From Areca catechu (taxonomy: Eukaryota > Streptophyta > Magnoliopsida > Arecales > Arecaceae), in NCBI GenBank assembly GCA_021397845.1, contig CM038050.1, positions 147,187,980 through 147,251,979 on the forward strand: 64,000 bases of DNA. Reading direction: 5' to 3'. The notes under the pieces were generated by a model, which saw only the letters and a program-made list of their open reading frames with translations, ran no database searches and had not been told where the DNA came from. The first letter of the stretch is position 1. The number at the start of each line of letters is the position of its first letter. Below are positions 1 to 9,543 of this stretch, piece after piece. The translations under genes were made by a program, and so were the position numbers.

Positions 1-566
1 CAATCATACATGGCTCCTAGATACATCTTCTTGAAAATCGAGGCTCTATCATAGCACCACCTCTCCTGAAGAACTTTTTTTCTTTATTGCTCTCCCTCTC
101 TCTCAAAGCTTCAACTAATTACAAGAAGAAAGTTTTGGAGCGGGTGGAAGGTAGCTTTTCCGGTCATGGGGATGCTCTTAACGGTGAAGGGGATGGCAGG
201 GAACAAAGTTTTGGAGCGGGTGGCGGCCAAAATCCCTCCTCGGTCCATAGCTTTGAGCTATGGACTAACATCAATGGCTGCTGTGGACCCTTGTCTTGAT
301 TTGTAAACTAAGTAGCCAGTCCACCATGGACCAGCTGCTTTAAAATCTATGCAAAAACTTAATTATATTGGTTTTTTCTTAATTCTAGGTCTATTTGAAC
401 TCTGATTTGAATGTCGTTTATATCGTTAGTTTTTAAAAATCAAGCTCTTTCCATCCCCATGAATTTCTTTTCTATAAAATACTAATAAAACTATTAATTC
501 CTAAAAAATATCTATTAATTAATATGTATTTTAATACTTAAATTGAGATATTTAATAGACTTATCA
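1..566 (-). repeat. Family B LTR (Tat/Athila-like), truncated by window start
   Basis: Seen: read on the minus strand this starts TGATAAG at 566 and aligns with the first ~1.3 kb of the solo LTR at 53678-55589 (start TGATGAG). Positions 1-60 match the reverse complement of about 54935-54990, and 430-566 match the reverse complement of 53678-53810. It abuts exactly the point where the family D inverted-repeat alignment stops (567), so it probably inserted into that older element. The other end lies outside the window, so solo LTR versus full element cannot be decided. No gene is visible; the short ORF inside it is a by-product. Confidence 0.7.
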
Positions 567-1294
567 CCTATCCTTTTAAAATCTCGAGGGAAAAGCTAAA
601 ACTCCCCTGTAACATCCGGCTGAAGACATTAAACTTAGCACTTATTGGCAGGCAACCTAATTTCTTAAGTATAGTCTTAAGAACATCTGGATAAAGATGC
701 TAAATTTAGTACTTGTTGGGAGGCAACCCAATATTTATTTTTATGCTCTTAAAAATAAAAAAATTAAAAACATCTAATTCAAATTGATTGTTGGAGCCTT
801 TCTCTTGTTGATAAGCTCTTCTTTTCAGGTAGCCTCTATCTTTGTATATTTCTTTTTGTCCTTGTGGTTTAAATTTATTTTTTTAACTTTGCTTATATCA
901 TTAGGGATAATGGTATTTAAGTTGGGGGCAGGGACAAGCTTTTAAAATTTTTGAAAAAACTTTAAAAAATTTTAAAAATCATTAGAAATTTTTAAGATTT
1001 TTTAAAAAATCTTTAAAAAATTTTGAAAATAAAAAAAATTATCTTGAATTAATCATGTATCAAGAAAGAAAATCTTGAGCAAAATATACTAGAAAGATGT
1101 AGAGTTAGAAAGTATTTGCTAATGACTGTAGTGAGTCTTGGAGTAGACTAGTTCGTCAAGCTTTTAGTGGCCTACTTAGATCACCTAAAGGCTATTAGTA
1201 CTTCCAATTGAACTTGCACACTGATAAGGCAAAATAGGTATTAGGTGTAAGGTCAATTAAGAATCTAATTATCACTAAAAACTGGTAATAATAT
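567..1294 (+). mobile_element. 3' non-coding part of a family D (Tat/Athila-like) retrotransposon; left arm of inverted repeat, part 1
   Basis: Seen: the segment is the reverse complement, with divergence, of about 34240-34838. It carries two degenerate ~60-bp units around 'aggcaaccca' (610-735) and a polypurine stretch TTAAGTTGGGGGCAGGGA at 917-934. Known: 'gggaggcaacccaa' followed by an AAGTTGGGGG polypurine tract is typical of the non-coding 3' region of Athila/Tat elements. The arm continues at 30016 after the chromovirus insertion (AATAT at 1290-1294 and 30011-30015). No coding potential; 940-1040 is AT-rich low complexity. Confidence 0.6.
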
Positions 1295-2562
1295 TGATGC
1301 GGGACTAATATGCATGCAATTATTTTTGTATGTTTTATATATGTGGGTTAGGTGATTAATTCCCAAATTTCAGATCAAAATTAGTTGTAGGGAATTATGT
1401 ATGAAATTTTGAAGTCAGGCATGCAAATTAGAACCTAGAAAAGTATTAAAGAAGGATTGCCGGGGCTGAGAAGCCTCGGTTAGGGCAAGTTCTCCTATAA
1501 TATAACTACTGGAGATAGAAGGGATGTACCTGACAATGTCTGAAGCGCCCGGTGAAGATCGCAGTGAAGGGATCTATCATTCCTCGATGGATGCATCCTG
1601 GAAAACTGAGCCAAAGACCCGCGGATACCCGGCTTTCTGCTCGGTGGTCTGATTGAGGCTTGGCTAGAGTCGTTGGATTTGTAGGAACTCGGGGACCTGC
1701 AAACGACCTGTCAGGTGTTAGAAAACTCAAAGAAAATCAAGAAAACAAAGGAAAACAGAAAAGGGAAGAAAGTTTTGGAGGGGGCTAGAAGGATTGTTGG
1801 CGGTAGGAAGATGGTTGCAAACACCAGGAAGAAGAACTCTCAAACCCCTTTATGCACACAGCAGGGTAATCACACAAAACAATATAAGAACTCAAGGTTT
1901 ATTTCATATCAAAAATCAAGTTACATACAAGAGGTTAGGGTCCCTTAAATAGACCCTTAACCTTGGGCTCCAAGTAAGGGTACTTTAGACTTTACATAGG
2001 ACTCCTTTTCCCTTTCAAACCCTAACTAGGAATACAAGGTAACATAGGTAGAAATCCTTAAAGCACTTGGACTCCCTCTCCTTGTCTTGGTCAGCCAAGG
2101 GGGTGACCTTAAGTGGCCGACCAAGAGGAGGGTCACCATAAGGGATGGCACCCTAATCTTCTTCCTAGGCCTGGGCTGGCCCAATTTCCTTCTGGCTGGT
2201 TCAGGGCTTCAGGTTTATGCTTGTTTTAATTTTCTCTTCCTGGGATCTTCAAGTCTTCAAGCTGGGTTGGACTTGGGCTCAACTTCCATGTCTTCAATCA
2301 GGTTGGACTTGGTCTTCACTTGTATGATGTGATCTTGAGTCTTCGATATGCTTGGACAGGACTCAAAAAAATAAAATTAGCTCGACATGAGCTGACTAAT
2401 ACTGAACTAAACTAGCTCAACATGAGTTAACTAATTACAAGACTTAAATAAAACAACTCAGCTGGACTAAGCTTTATTACAGTGGACTCGAATGTCATTT
2501 AAGTGATCCACAGAGGGTTGAGAAGCCTATGCCTTATTCTGGTGCCTTTGGTGTCCGCACCA
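1295..2562 (-). repeat. Chromovirus 1 3' LTR (1,268 bp)
   Basis: Seen: aligns end to end with 28745-30010 with several percent divergence, more in the first 300 bp. Ends are TG...CA. On the minus strand a TATA-like CTATTTAAGG lies near 1945-1955 (plus strand 'ccttaaatag'). The polypurine tract precedes it on the minus strand (CCGAGAGAAT, plus 2563-2572). The last 21 codons of the element's pol frame run into this LTR, with the stop at 2499. Confidence 0.92.
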
Positions 2563-3122
2563 ATTCTCTCGGGGTGGGAGAAACTCGACCCTGTCGAGTG
2601 AAGATCAGACTGGCTCACATATCTCTCAAGAAGGTCTGGGTTGAGGTGTTGCAAGTCCTCTCGAGAAATCCATGAATCGTCCGACTCTGGCTGGCCTTGC
2701 CATCGGACCAGGAAGCGTTGATAACCGCGGCCCCGGGTCGTAATGGCTCGATCGTCCAGGATACGCTCGATCCGTTCTCTTCTCTCAGGCCAATTAATTG
2801 GTGGACACTCTGGGTAAGGATCACTCTCAACAGAAGGGATAGGTCCAAAAGCCTCACTAGGTATCATTGCCGGTTCCCTGTACTCAACCAGGTCTGTAAT
2901 ATTGAAGGTAGAATTAATGCCCATATTCGAAGACAAGTTTAACACATAGGCATTTGATCCAACCTTCTTTAACACTTTAAAAGGTCTGGCTCTACGAGCA
3001 TGAAGCTTCTTAACGGTCCCAGGTGGGAACCGCTCAGGCCTAAGCCTAATCATGACAGAATTCCCTATATCAAATTCCTTGATCCTTCTTCGGGAATTAA
3101 CCAATTTTTTTATAAGTTTCAT
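2499..3122 (-). pseudogene. Chromovirus 1 integrase C-terminus and chromodomain
   Basis: Seen: a 207-codon open frame. Residues ~116-170 hold the chromodomain: IERILDDR, then YQRFLVRWQG, then SDDSWISREDL and LNPDLLERY, the usual order of aromatic and acidic positions. Upstream is the integrase C-terminal segment (VMIRLRPERFPPGT, KKLHARRARPF). The frame crosses the polypurine tract (encoded as SHPERI) and stops inside the 3' LTR. Known: chromodomains on chromovirus integrases bind histone marks and steer insertion to heterochromatin. A frame change separates it from the integrase core, which overlaps it at 3097-3122. Called a pseudogene because the polyprotein as a whole is broken. Confidence 0.88.
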
Positions 3123-3970
3123 TGCTTATGTTTATCTTTTGGCTAATGTCCTTGTGCAAGTCTCTAATATGTTGTGCAAATGACTTTGCAGACTCCGAGA
3201 CTCGTGCGTGAATAGGTAAAGGAATCAGATCAATGGGGCAATTAGGCTTGTACCCATGGACTATCTCAAAAGGGCTCTTACCTGTTGTCCTATTTATTGA
3301 ACTATTGTAGGCAAACTCTGCTCTAGGCAATAATAGATCCCAAGTTCCAACATGTTCACCTACCAGGCATCTAAGGAGGTTTCCTAAACTATGGTTCACC
3401 ACTTCAGTTTGGCCATCTGTTTGAGGGTGGTAGGCTGTAAAAAATTTAAGCTTGGTCCCTAACAAGTGCAATAAGGTCTTCCAGAAATAACTGGTGAACC
3501 TAACATCCCTATCAGATATGATGGTCTTAGGTAGGCCATGGAGTTTAACCACATGATCTAAGAAAAGATTGGCTACTCTAGACGCATCAAAGGTCTGGGA
3601 ACAGGGGATGAAGTGAGCCATCTTAGAGAACCTATCGACCACTACAAAGATAGAATCATGTCTCTTCTGGGTCTTAGGTAATCCTAACACGAAGTCCATA
3701 CTTAGGTCTTGCCAAGGGCGATCAGGCACTGGTAAAGGTGTGTAAAGACCAATGTTCTGCTTCTGCTGTTTTGTAATAGCACAAGTTCTACACTTGGCTA
3801 CAATCTATGCAACGTGCCTTTTCAATCCTGGCCAAAAGAACTGGTCCTCTATTGCTAAGATTATCTTATTTTTACCAAAGTGACCAGCTAAACCTCCAGC
3901 ATTGGTCTCCCAAATTAGGAATTCTCTAAGGGAAGTTTTGGGTATACAGAGTCAATTGTTCTAGAAAAGG
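3097..3970 (-). pseudogene. Chromovirus 1 integrase core
   Basis: Seen: the 210-codon frame at 3097-3729 has the DDE residues in MDFVLGL, ISDRDVRFTS and HPQTDGQTEVVN, plus the downstream AEFAYNSS and GKSPFEIVHGY motifs typical of plant Ty3/gypsy integrases. The zinc-binding pair of cysteines (KCRTC) is readable at about 3780-3795, in another frame or beyond a break. All three catalytic acids are present, unlike in chromovirus 2. Role: inserts the cDNA into chromatin. Frame breaks on both sides make it inactive as read. Confidence 0.88.
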
Positions 3971-4308
3971 TAGCCATCCTGAAGGGTATATTCACTATGG
4001 GTACTGGATGGTCCTAGCCTGAGGGTCTGGTAAATGTCTCCAAAGTCTGGGCAGGTTTCATATTCATCCTTTAACCTATCAAACCCTATGACTTGGGTGC
4101 TAATTGATCCTAACAATAGAGACCTACGGCTCAGGGCATCTGCTACCTTATTTTCAGTGCCGGCATGGTGCTTCAGGACAAAAGTGTATGCCTGAATGTA
4201 CTCAATCCATTTACCATGCCGTGGGTTCAGTTTATTTTAGAATTTCAGGAATCGGAGTGCCTCATGGTCAGAAAATAAGACAAACTCCTGTGGTAGTAAG
4301 TAATGTCT

Positions 4309-5238
4309 TCAATATCTAAGGGCCTGGACTACCGCATAAAATTCCTTGTCATAGGTAGAGTACTTAAGTTTAGCCTCATTCAGCTTTTCACTGAAGAAGG
4401 CTACAGGGTGATTCTCTTGACTTAGTACCCCACCTATTCCTACTCCCGAGGCATCGCAAGCAACCTCAAACACCTTAGTGAAGTCAGGTAATCTAAGAAT
4501 AGGTGCATGGGTCATCTTATCCTTAAGCTCTAGGAAGGCCTTATCAGCTGCTTTGGTCCACTCAAATGTACCCTTCCTAATGCAATCGATGATAGGTGCG
4601 ACGACTGTACTAAAACCCCTAATAAATCTCTTGTAAAAGGTTGCTAGGCCATGGAAACTACGCATATCGTGGACACTAGAGGGTGTAGGCCACTCAATAA
4701 TTGTCCTAACCTTTTCAGGATCTGCAGAAACTCCCTCAGGGGTGACAACAAAGCCTAGGAAGTAACCCTATGGGTCATGAAATCACACTTCTTAAAGTTG
4801 GCATAGAGGCTATTCTCCCTAAGGGTCGGCATACTAGTCTTAGATGACTAAGGTGGTCCTTCTTAGTCCTGCTATAAATCAGAATATCATCAAAGTAGAC
4901 CCAACAAGTTTTTCTGTAAACTCTTTCAGGACCTAGGTCATAATCCTCATAAAAGTACTAGGTGCATTGGAAAGTCCGAAAGGCATTACAACCCACTCAA
5001 ACAGGCCATCCTTAGTCTTGAAAGCAGTTTTTCACTCATCCCCAGGTCTAATCCTAACCTGATGATAGCTGCTCTTAAGGTCTATCTTAGAGAAACCTCT
5101 GGCTCCGGCTATCATGTCTAACATATCATCCAATCGGGGGATGGGAAACCTATACTTCATAGTTATCTTGTTGATAGCTCTACTATCTACATACATCCTC
5201 CAGGTACCATCCTTCTTAGGGGTCAGTAGATACTGCAC
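4309..5238 (-). pseudogene. Chromovirus 1 reverse transcriptase and RNase H
   Basis: Seen: fragment 5032-5238 has KKDGTWRMYVDSRAINKIT and RFPIPRLDDMLD (RT palm). The catalytic motif VYFDDI is at about 4870-4890 in another frame. Fragment 4309-4665 has the RT connection SFHGLATFYKRFI and the RNase H start VACDASGVGIGGVLSQ and YSTYDKEFYAVVQALRYW. The family's usual order is kept, but frameshifts split the domain at least three times. Role: copies the element RNA into DNA and removes the RNA strand. Confidence 0.88.
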
Positions 5239-6110
5239 ATGGACACAGGCTCTCCCTAATGAAACCCTTCATAAGCAATTCTCCCACTTGTTTCTGTAAT
5301 TCTTGATGCTCACTGGGGTTCAGTCTATGGTAAGGAAGGTTTGGTAAAGTGGCTCCTGGAACTAAGTCTATTGCATGCTGGATGTCTCTAATGGGTGGTA
5401 GTTGATCAGGTAAATCCTCAGGGAAGACATCCTCAAATTCTTTCAGAGCTTCAACAATTTCTTTAGGGTGTTCCTTTTGGGTTGGCTTGAGTATTTCCTT
5501 GGAGGTCAAGATCCAAACAGGGTTACCCTCAGTAATCTCCTTTTCTAACTCCCTAGCCTTAATCAAATTAACTCCAGGTTTCTTGTCCTTAAGGCTAATA
5601 GAACCCCTCTTAACTGGGTCTTTAGGGGGAGCTAGATTGATCACAAACTTACTCCCATGATAGTTAAAAGCACAAACATTGGTTCGACCATACAGGGTTG
5701 CATCATGATCAAAAAGCCAAGGTCGACCTAGAATAATATTACTTACTTCAATGGGGATGACATCACACCAAATCTTTTTCTCATAGGTTTGCAATCTAAT
5801 TAAGATTTGGCACCTAACTTGAATCTGGATGGAGGTGGAATCTATCCAAGAAACTTTGTACGGGCTAGGATGGGGAACTGTGGTCAATCCTAAAGATTTA
5901 ACTGTCTTGGCAGAGACTGCATTCACACAACTCCCACTATCTATGATGATCTTAAGAACCTTACCGCCTACCTTTACAAAAGTATGTAGGATGCTAGTCC
6001 TACGCCAATCTTCCTTAACTGGGGTTTGGGTTAAGATGCACCTAACCACTCCTAATTGGTTCTTAGACTCAAGTTCCTCCTCCTCACCTTCATACTCATC
6101 TATTAACTGA
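5216..6110 (-). pseudogene. Chromovirus 1 aspartic protease and start of RT
   Basis: Seen: a 277-codon open frame. Near residue 36 is the retroviral-type protease motif IIIDSGSCVNAVS (catalytic Asp in DSG), followed by LGRPWLFDHDATLYGRTN, which is conserved in this protease/RT linker. The end (PYHRLNPSEHQELQKQV, LLMKGFIRES) is the RT N-terminus; a frameshift then moves RT into the frame seen at 5032-5238. Role: cleaves the polyprotein. The same architecture is found in chromovirus 2 at 47345-47734. Confidence 0.85.
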
Positions 6111-6129
6111 TCATCAGCCTCATAAACTT

Positions 6130-7530
6130 CTCCCTCAGGTCAGACTACGGATTCAGGCTCTTCTTCCTGCAGTTCACCTAGGTGTAAGGCACTGACTGGA
6201 CATTGGCTCATAAAGTGGCCCGGTTTATTACATCTAAAATAGGTCTTTTGGGGAGTGTAACTCTTATTGACCTCTACAGATTTTCCTCTATCATCCTTAC
6301 GGGTCAAAGGATTACTAGGCTAGGATCGACTCGAGCCTGACTGACTAGGACTGGGTCGATTCGGGCCTGGCTGACTAGGACTAGGTCGACTCGGACTAGG
6401 TCGGCTGGGCATGGGTCGGCTCTGATGGGGCTGGCTAGCTCCTGGATACTAACTAGGGTATCTATTGGGCTCAGGTCTACGGTAAATGGGCCCTCTATGA
6501 AAACCCTCATGATCCCTAGCAATCTGGTAAGCATGGTCCAGGTCTCTAACCTCTCTCATATAGAGCTCTTTCTTAATGTCATCTCTCAGTCCAGTCCTAA
6601 ACCTAGATAAGACAACATCCTCAGACTCCCTCAAATCACATCACATGGAATACTTATCAAATTTTGTGATGTACTCATCTATACTCCTATTACCCTAATT
6701 AAATCGTTGCCATTGATCTAGTAAACCACTACGATATGAAGCTGGAATGTATCTTGTCCTAAGCTTACCCTTCATGGCCCACCAGGTGGTTATAGGATCA
6801 CGCCCTCCTAGATTAAGGGTTCTCTCAACACTAGCCTAATGTAACCTGGCTTCCCGAACCAACTTAAGCTTAGCAAACCTAAACTTACGTTCCTCCGTCA
6901 TAACATACCACTCAAAATATTGATCCATCTCTCCCTCCCAATCTATATAGACCTTAGGATCTAGACAACCATCAAAAGTTGGGGCATCAAGCTTAACATG
7001 TCTATAGGATCTGTCCTCCTGGTCTATAAAATCCTGATTAGGCCTTCTAGGATGAACCTCATGGATTTGGTTAGGACGATGGTCTCTCCTAGGTTCAGCC
7101 TCAAGGTATGGATCAAGGTTTGGGGTCCTCTTAGGTTCAGGATTATAGTATGGGTCAGGCTGAGTGGCTCTCCTAGGTTCAACCTCACGATATGGTTCAG
7201 GGTTTGGGGTCCTCCTAGGTTCAGGATTATAGTATGGGTCAAGCTGGGAGGCTCTCCTAGGTTCAACCTCATGGAATGGATTAGGGTTTGGGGTCCTCCT
7301 AGGTCTAGGATTATAGTATGGATCAGAATGAGGGGCTCTCCTAGGTTGAGGGGACTCAGGATCTGGCTCAGATTGTGACCCATGGGTTTTCTCTATGGTC
7401 CCTAGTCAGGCATCTAATTGCTCAAGCCTATGGGTCAACTGGGTATTTGCTTGCACAAGCTTTTGGGTCAACTGGGTATTTGCTTGCTCAAGCCTAAGAT
7501 TGAGGGTTTGCTCAAACTTAAGATTGAGGG
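6130..7530 (-). pseudogene. Chromovirus 1 gag, main part
   Basis: Seen on the minus strand: a heptad-like Leu/Gln stretch (7406-7530; NLRLEQANTQLTQKL); an 84-bp-period repeat with a DPYYNPEPRRTPNP-type unit (about 7080-7370); the capsid-like core with DAPTFDGCLDPKVY and EMDQYFEWY (6890-7010); a Ser/Pro/Arg linker (6330-6430); and a nucleic-acid knuckle, FRCNKPGHFMSQC (about 6195-6245). The first knuckle cysteine is replaced by Tyr. The N-terminus is 20 kb away at 27753-27861 because a Sirevirus inserted at 7530/7531. Stops and shifts occur throughout. Confidence 0.82.
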
Positions 7531-8969
7531 TGTTGCCCAGAAATGGAGCCCAAGAGGGGGGGTGAATTGGGTCTTTTAATAATTTAACACAATAAAATGA
7601 AGGTCCAGTGGTGCTTGTGAGCAATAATAAATTTGATGCAAGATGATAACAATAATTAAAGAGTACGAGAGAAAAAGAGCAATCACACACAAACACAAAG
7701 TTTATAGTGGTTCGGTGCAAACCTAGTACATACATCCACTCCCCAAGCCACCCTTGGGAATTCCACTATAATCCATACCAGATTACAATTGACTTGTTTT
7801 TCACAAGGCTCACAAGTCAAAACCTATGTTGGTTTTGTCACCTAGGCTTACCAACAAACCTAAAAACTTGTTTTGTCTTCGGGCTCACAAGTTAACCCTA
7901 ATTGATTTTGTCCCTTTGGCTAACCAACAAACCACAATAACCTTCTTTCAAGACACCCTTGAAAGCAAGGTCAAATCACAATAAAACATATATGAAATTT
8001 AAAAGCTACAACAAACTCTCTTCAAGAGTAGATGGGAATCTATGAAGCTCAAAAGGATGCTTTGTCTTCACTCTTCTTCAAGATGCCTCTTTTGGAATGA
8101 AATAAGGTTGAGCTTGTAGGCTTTTCAGTGGAATCAAGCTAGAAGAGACTTTTGATTTGAAGTTTGGAGAGAATATTGGCTTTATGGCTTTTGAGTGGAC
8201 TTGAATGCTCTTGAATAGACTTCTCTTAACTTCTCTCTTGCTTTCTCTTACTTTAAAATGAGGTTGGTGAAGATTAAATACACCAAAAACCTTCTAAAAA
8301 TGGTTTGTGACCGTTGGAGCATTGGAAATAGCCGTTTGGAGCTTGAAAACCAACTTCTGCAAGCCAGAAAAATAGATCCGTTAGAGCTGTCAGGCTGCAA
8401 GTGTCGACACTTGGATATCAGGTGTCGACACTTGATTTCTGGGTGTCGACACTTGAACATTCAAGTGTCGACACTCGATGCACAGGTGTCGACACTTGAC
8501 ACAAAAATCCTTAAAACAGCAAAGTTCTGTATTTTCAAAAATCTCAGGCCTTGAGTCGACACTTGGAACCTAAGTGTCGACACTTGGTGTCGACACTTGA
8601 ATATAGGTGTCGACACTTGGCGTGCCAAGGATTTTTGTCCGTGCCAAATGCTGAAGTGTCGACACTTGACTGTCCAGGTGTCAACACTTGAGACTGAAAA
8701 CATCCAGATTCAAGTGTAAATGCCTTGAAAGCAAAAATAAAATTCATGAATACATAAACACATAATAATTAAACAATTAATGCCCTTTTTCAATGAAGAG
8801 GATGCCCGGATATGTGAGAATTGCTCCGTGCCATTTCGTGCCATACACCATAAGTTTTTGGAATTTCGAGGTGCTTTCTTCCTGAAAACTCACAACTTGA
8901 AATCCTCATTAGAATACAATATGCACTCAATATTTTGTTATTCATCAAAATCACTGGGTGGAGCCAACA
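7531..8969 (-). repeat. Sirevirus LTR A (outer 3' LTR, 1,439 bp)
   Basis: Seen: TGTTGCCCAG at the left end, GAGCCAACA at the right. Sense is minus. From the sense start: U3 with the palindromic array (8399-8689), then a TATA-like GTATTTAATC (plus 8273-8283), then the R/U5 part. Preceded on the left by target duplication GAGGG at 7526-7530. It differs from LTRs B and C mainly by scattered single-base changes. Confidence 0.93.
8399..8689. promoter_or_regulatory. Phased palindromic GTGTCGACAC array in LTR A
   Basis: Seen: 11 sites, cores starting at about 8401, 8422, 8443, 8465, 8486, 8554 (degenerate), 8574, 8587, 8607, 8656 and 8678 (GTGTCAACAC). The best form is the 14-bp palindrome AAGTGTCGACACTT. 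The first five are 21-22 bp apart, two helical turns. The array lies just upstream of the TATA-like box on the sense strand. Known: Sirevirus LTRs carry clusters of repeated palindromic motifs upstream of the TATA box; this would be the local version. Binding protein unknown. Confidence 0.85.
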
Positions 8970-9543
8970 ATCTCCCCCTTTTTGATGATGACAAAACCTT
9001 GAGAAAAAGAGGCAATATAGTTCAAACTTTAACCATTTAATTTATAAATATGAATTTTAGTCACAATAGAGGTAAAAGCTTTATAGATAGGAGGAAACAA
9101 CCTTCCCCTTAATTAGATACTTCTTATTAAGGTAAACTTCAAAGATTCTTGCAAGGTGAAATCAATATAATCAATACAATACACCTTTTTCTCAAGAAAA
9201 TCAAAATCAATACTTGTTCTCCCCCTTTTTGTCAATCATAAGAAAGGGGAATAACCTCCCCCTCACAATGAGTATGGATACAAAAAGATAGTAGAGAAAC
9301 AAGTAACATAGATATTAGAGCTGAAATTATGCTAACATCAAAGAGTATCAGAGTTAAAATATACCATTATAAAATATCAGAGCCAAAGAATAGTAAACTG
9401 AAGCACAAAATCTTCAAGATAACAGAGTACTGAACAAAAACACATATATATAAGATAAATTTTCAGTACAAAAGAGCTGAAACATACATATATCATCAGA
9501 GTCAAATAAGTATCAAACATGTAGCAAATAGACATCTGTGAGG
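8970..9543 (-). other. Sirevirus body 1: polypurine tract and 3' non-coding region
   Basis: Seen: immediately next to LTR A the minus strand reads AAAAAGGGGGAGAT (8970-8983), the primer for plus-strand DNA. Further purine tracts follow at about 9095-9120, 9211-9222 and 9250-9264. Extra polypurine copies are a known Sirevirus feature. The rest (9270-9540) is A-rich with no gene that I can see. Confidence 0.85.

Noticed and set aside
1715..2332. Small plus-strand ORFs in the chromovirus 1 LTRs (also 29535-29786)
   Set aside because: They lie antisense within LTRs and have no recognised motif.
7024..7383. 119-codon minus-strand ORF with ILNLGGPQTL-type repeats, and its plus-strand shadow
   Set aside because: The repeat is real, but the gag frame is a different one, with PYYNPEPRRTPNP units that connect to the capsid-like DAPTFDG motif.
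8399..8689. CRISPR-like array (direct repeats ~21 bp apart)
   Set aside because: The repeated unit is a 10-14-bp palindrome with 7-11-bp linkers, inside a retrotransposon LTR, in a plant genome. There are no spacers of CRISPR length and no cas genes.
8248..8747. Short ORFs with SVDT, CRHL or VSTL repeats (also 11729-12021, 17663-18189, 21131-21405, 27046-27524)
   Set aside because: They are six-frame readings of the GTGTCGACAC array, appear on both strands, and start or end inside the LTR.
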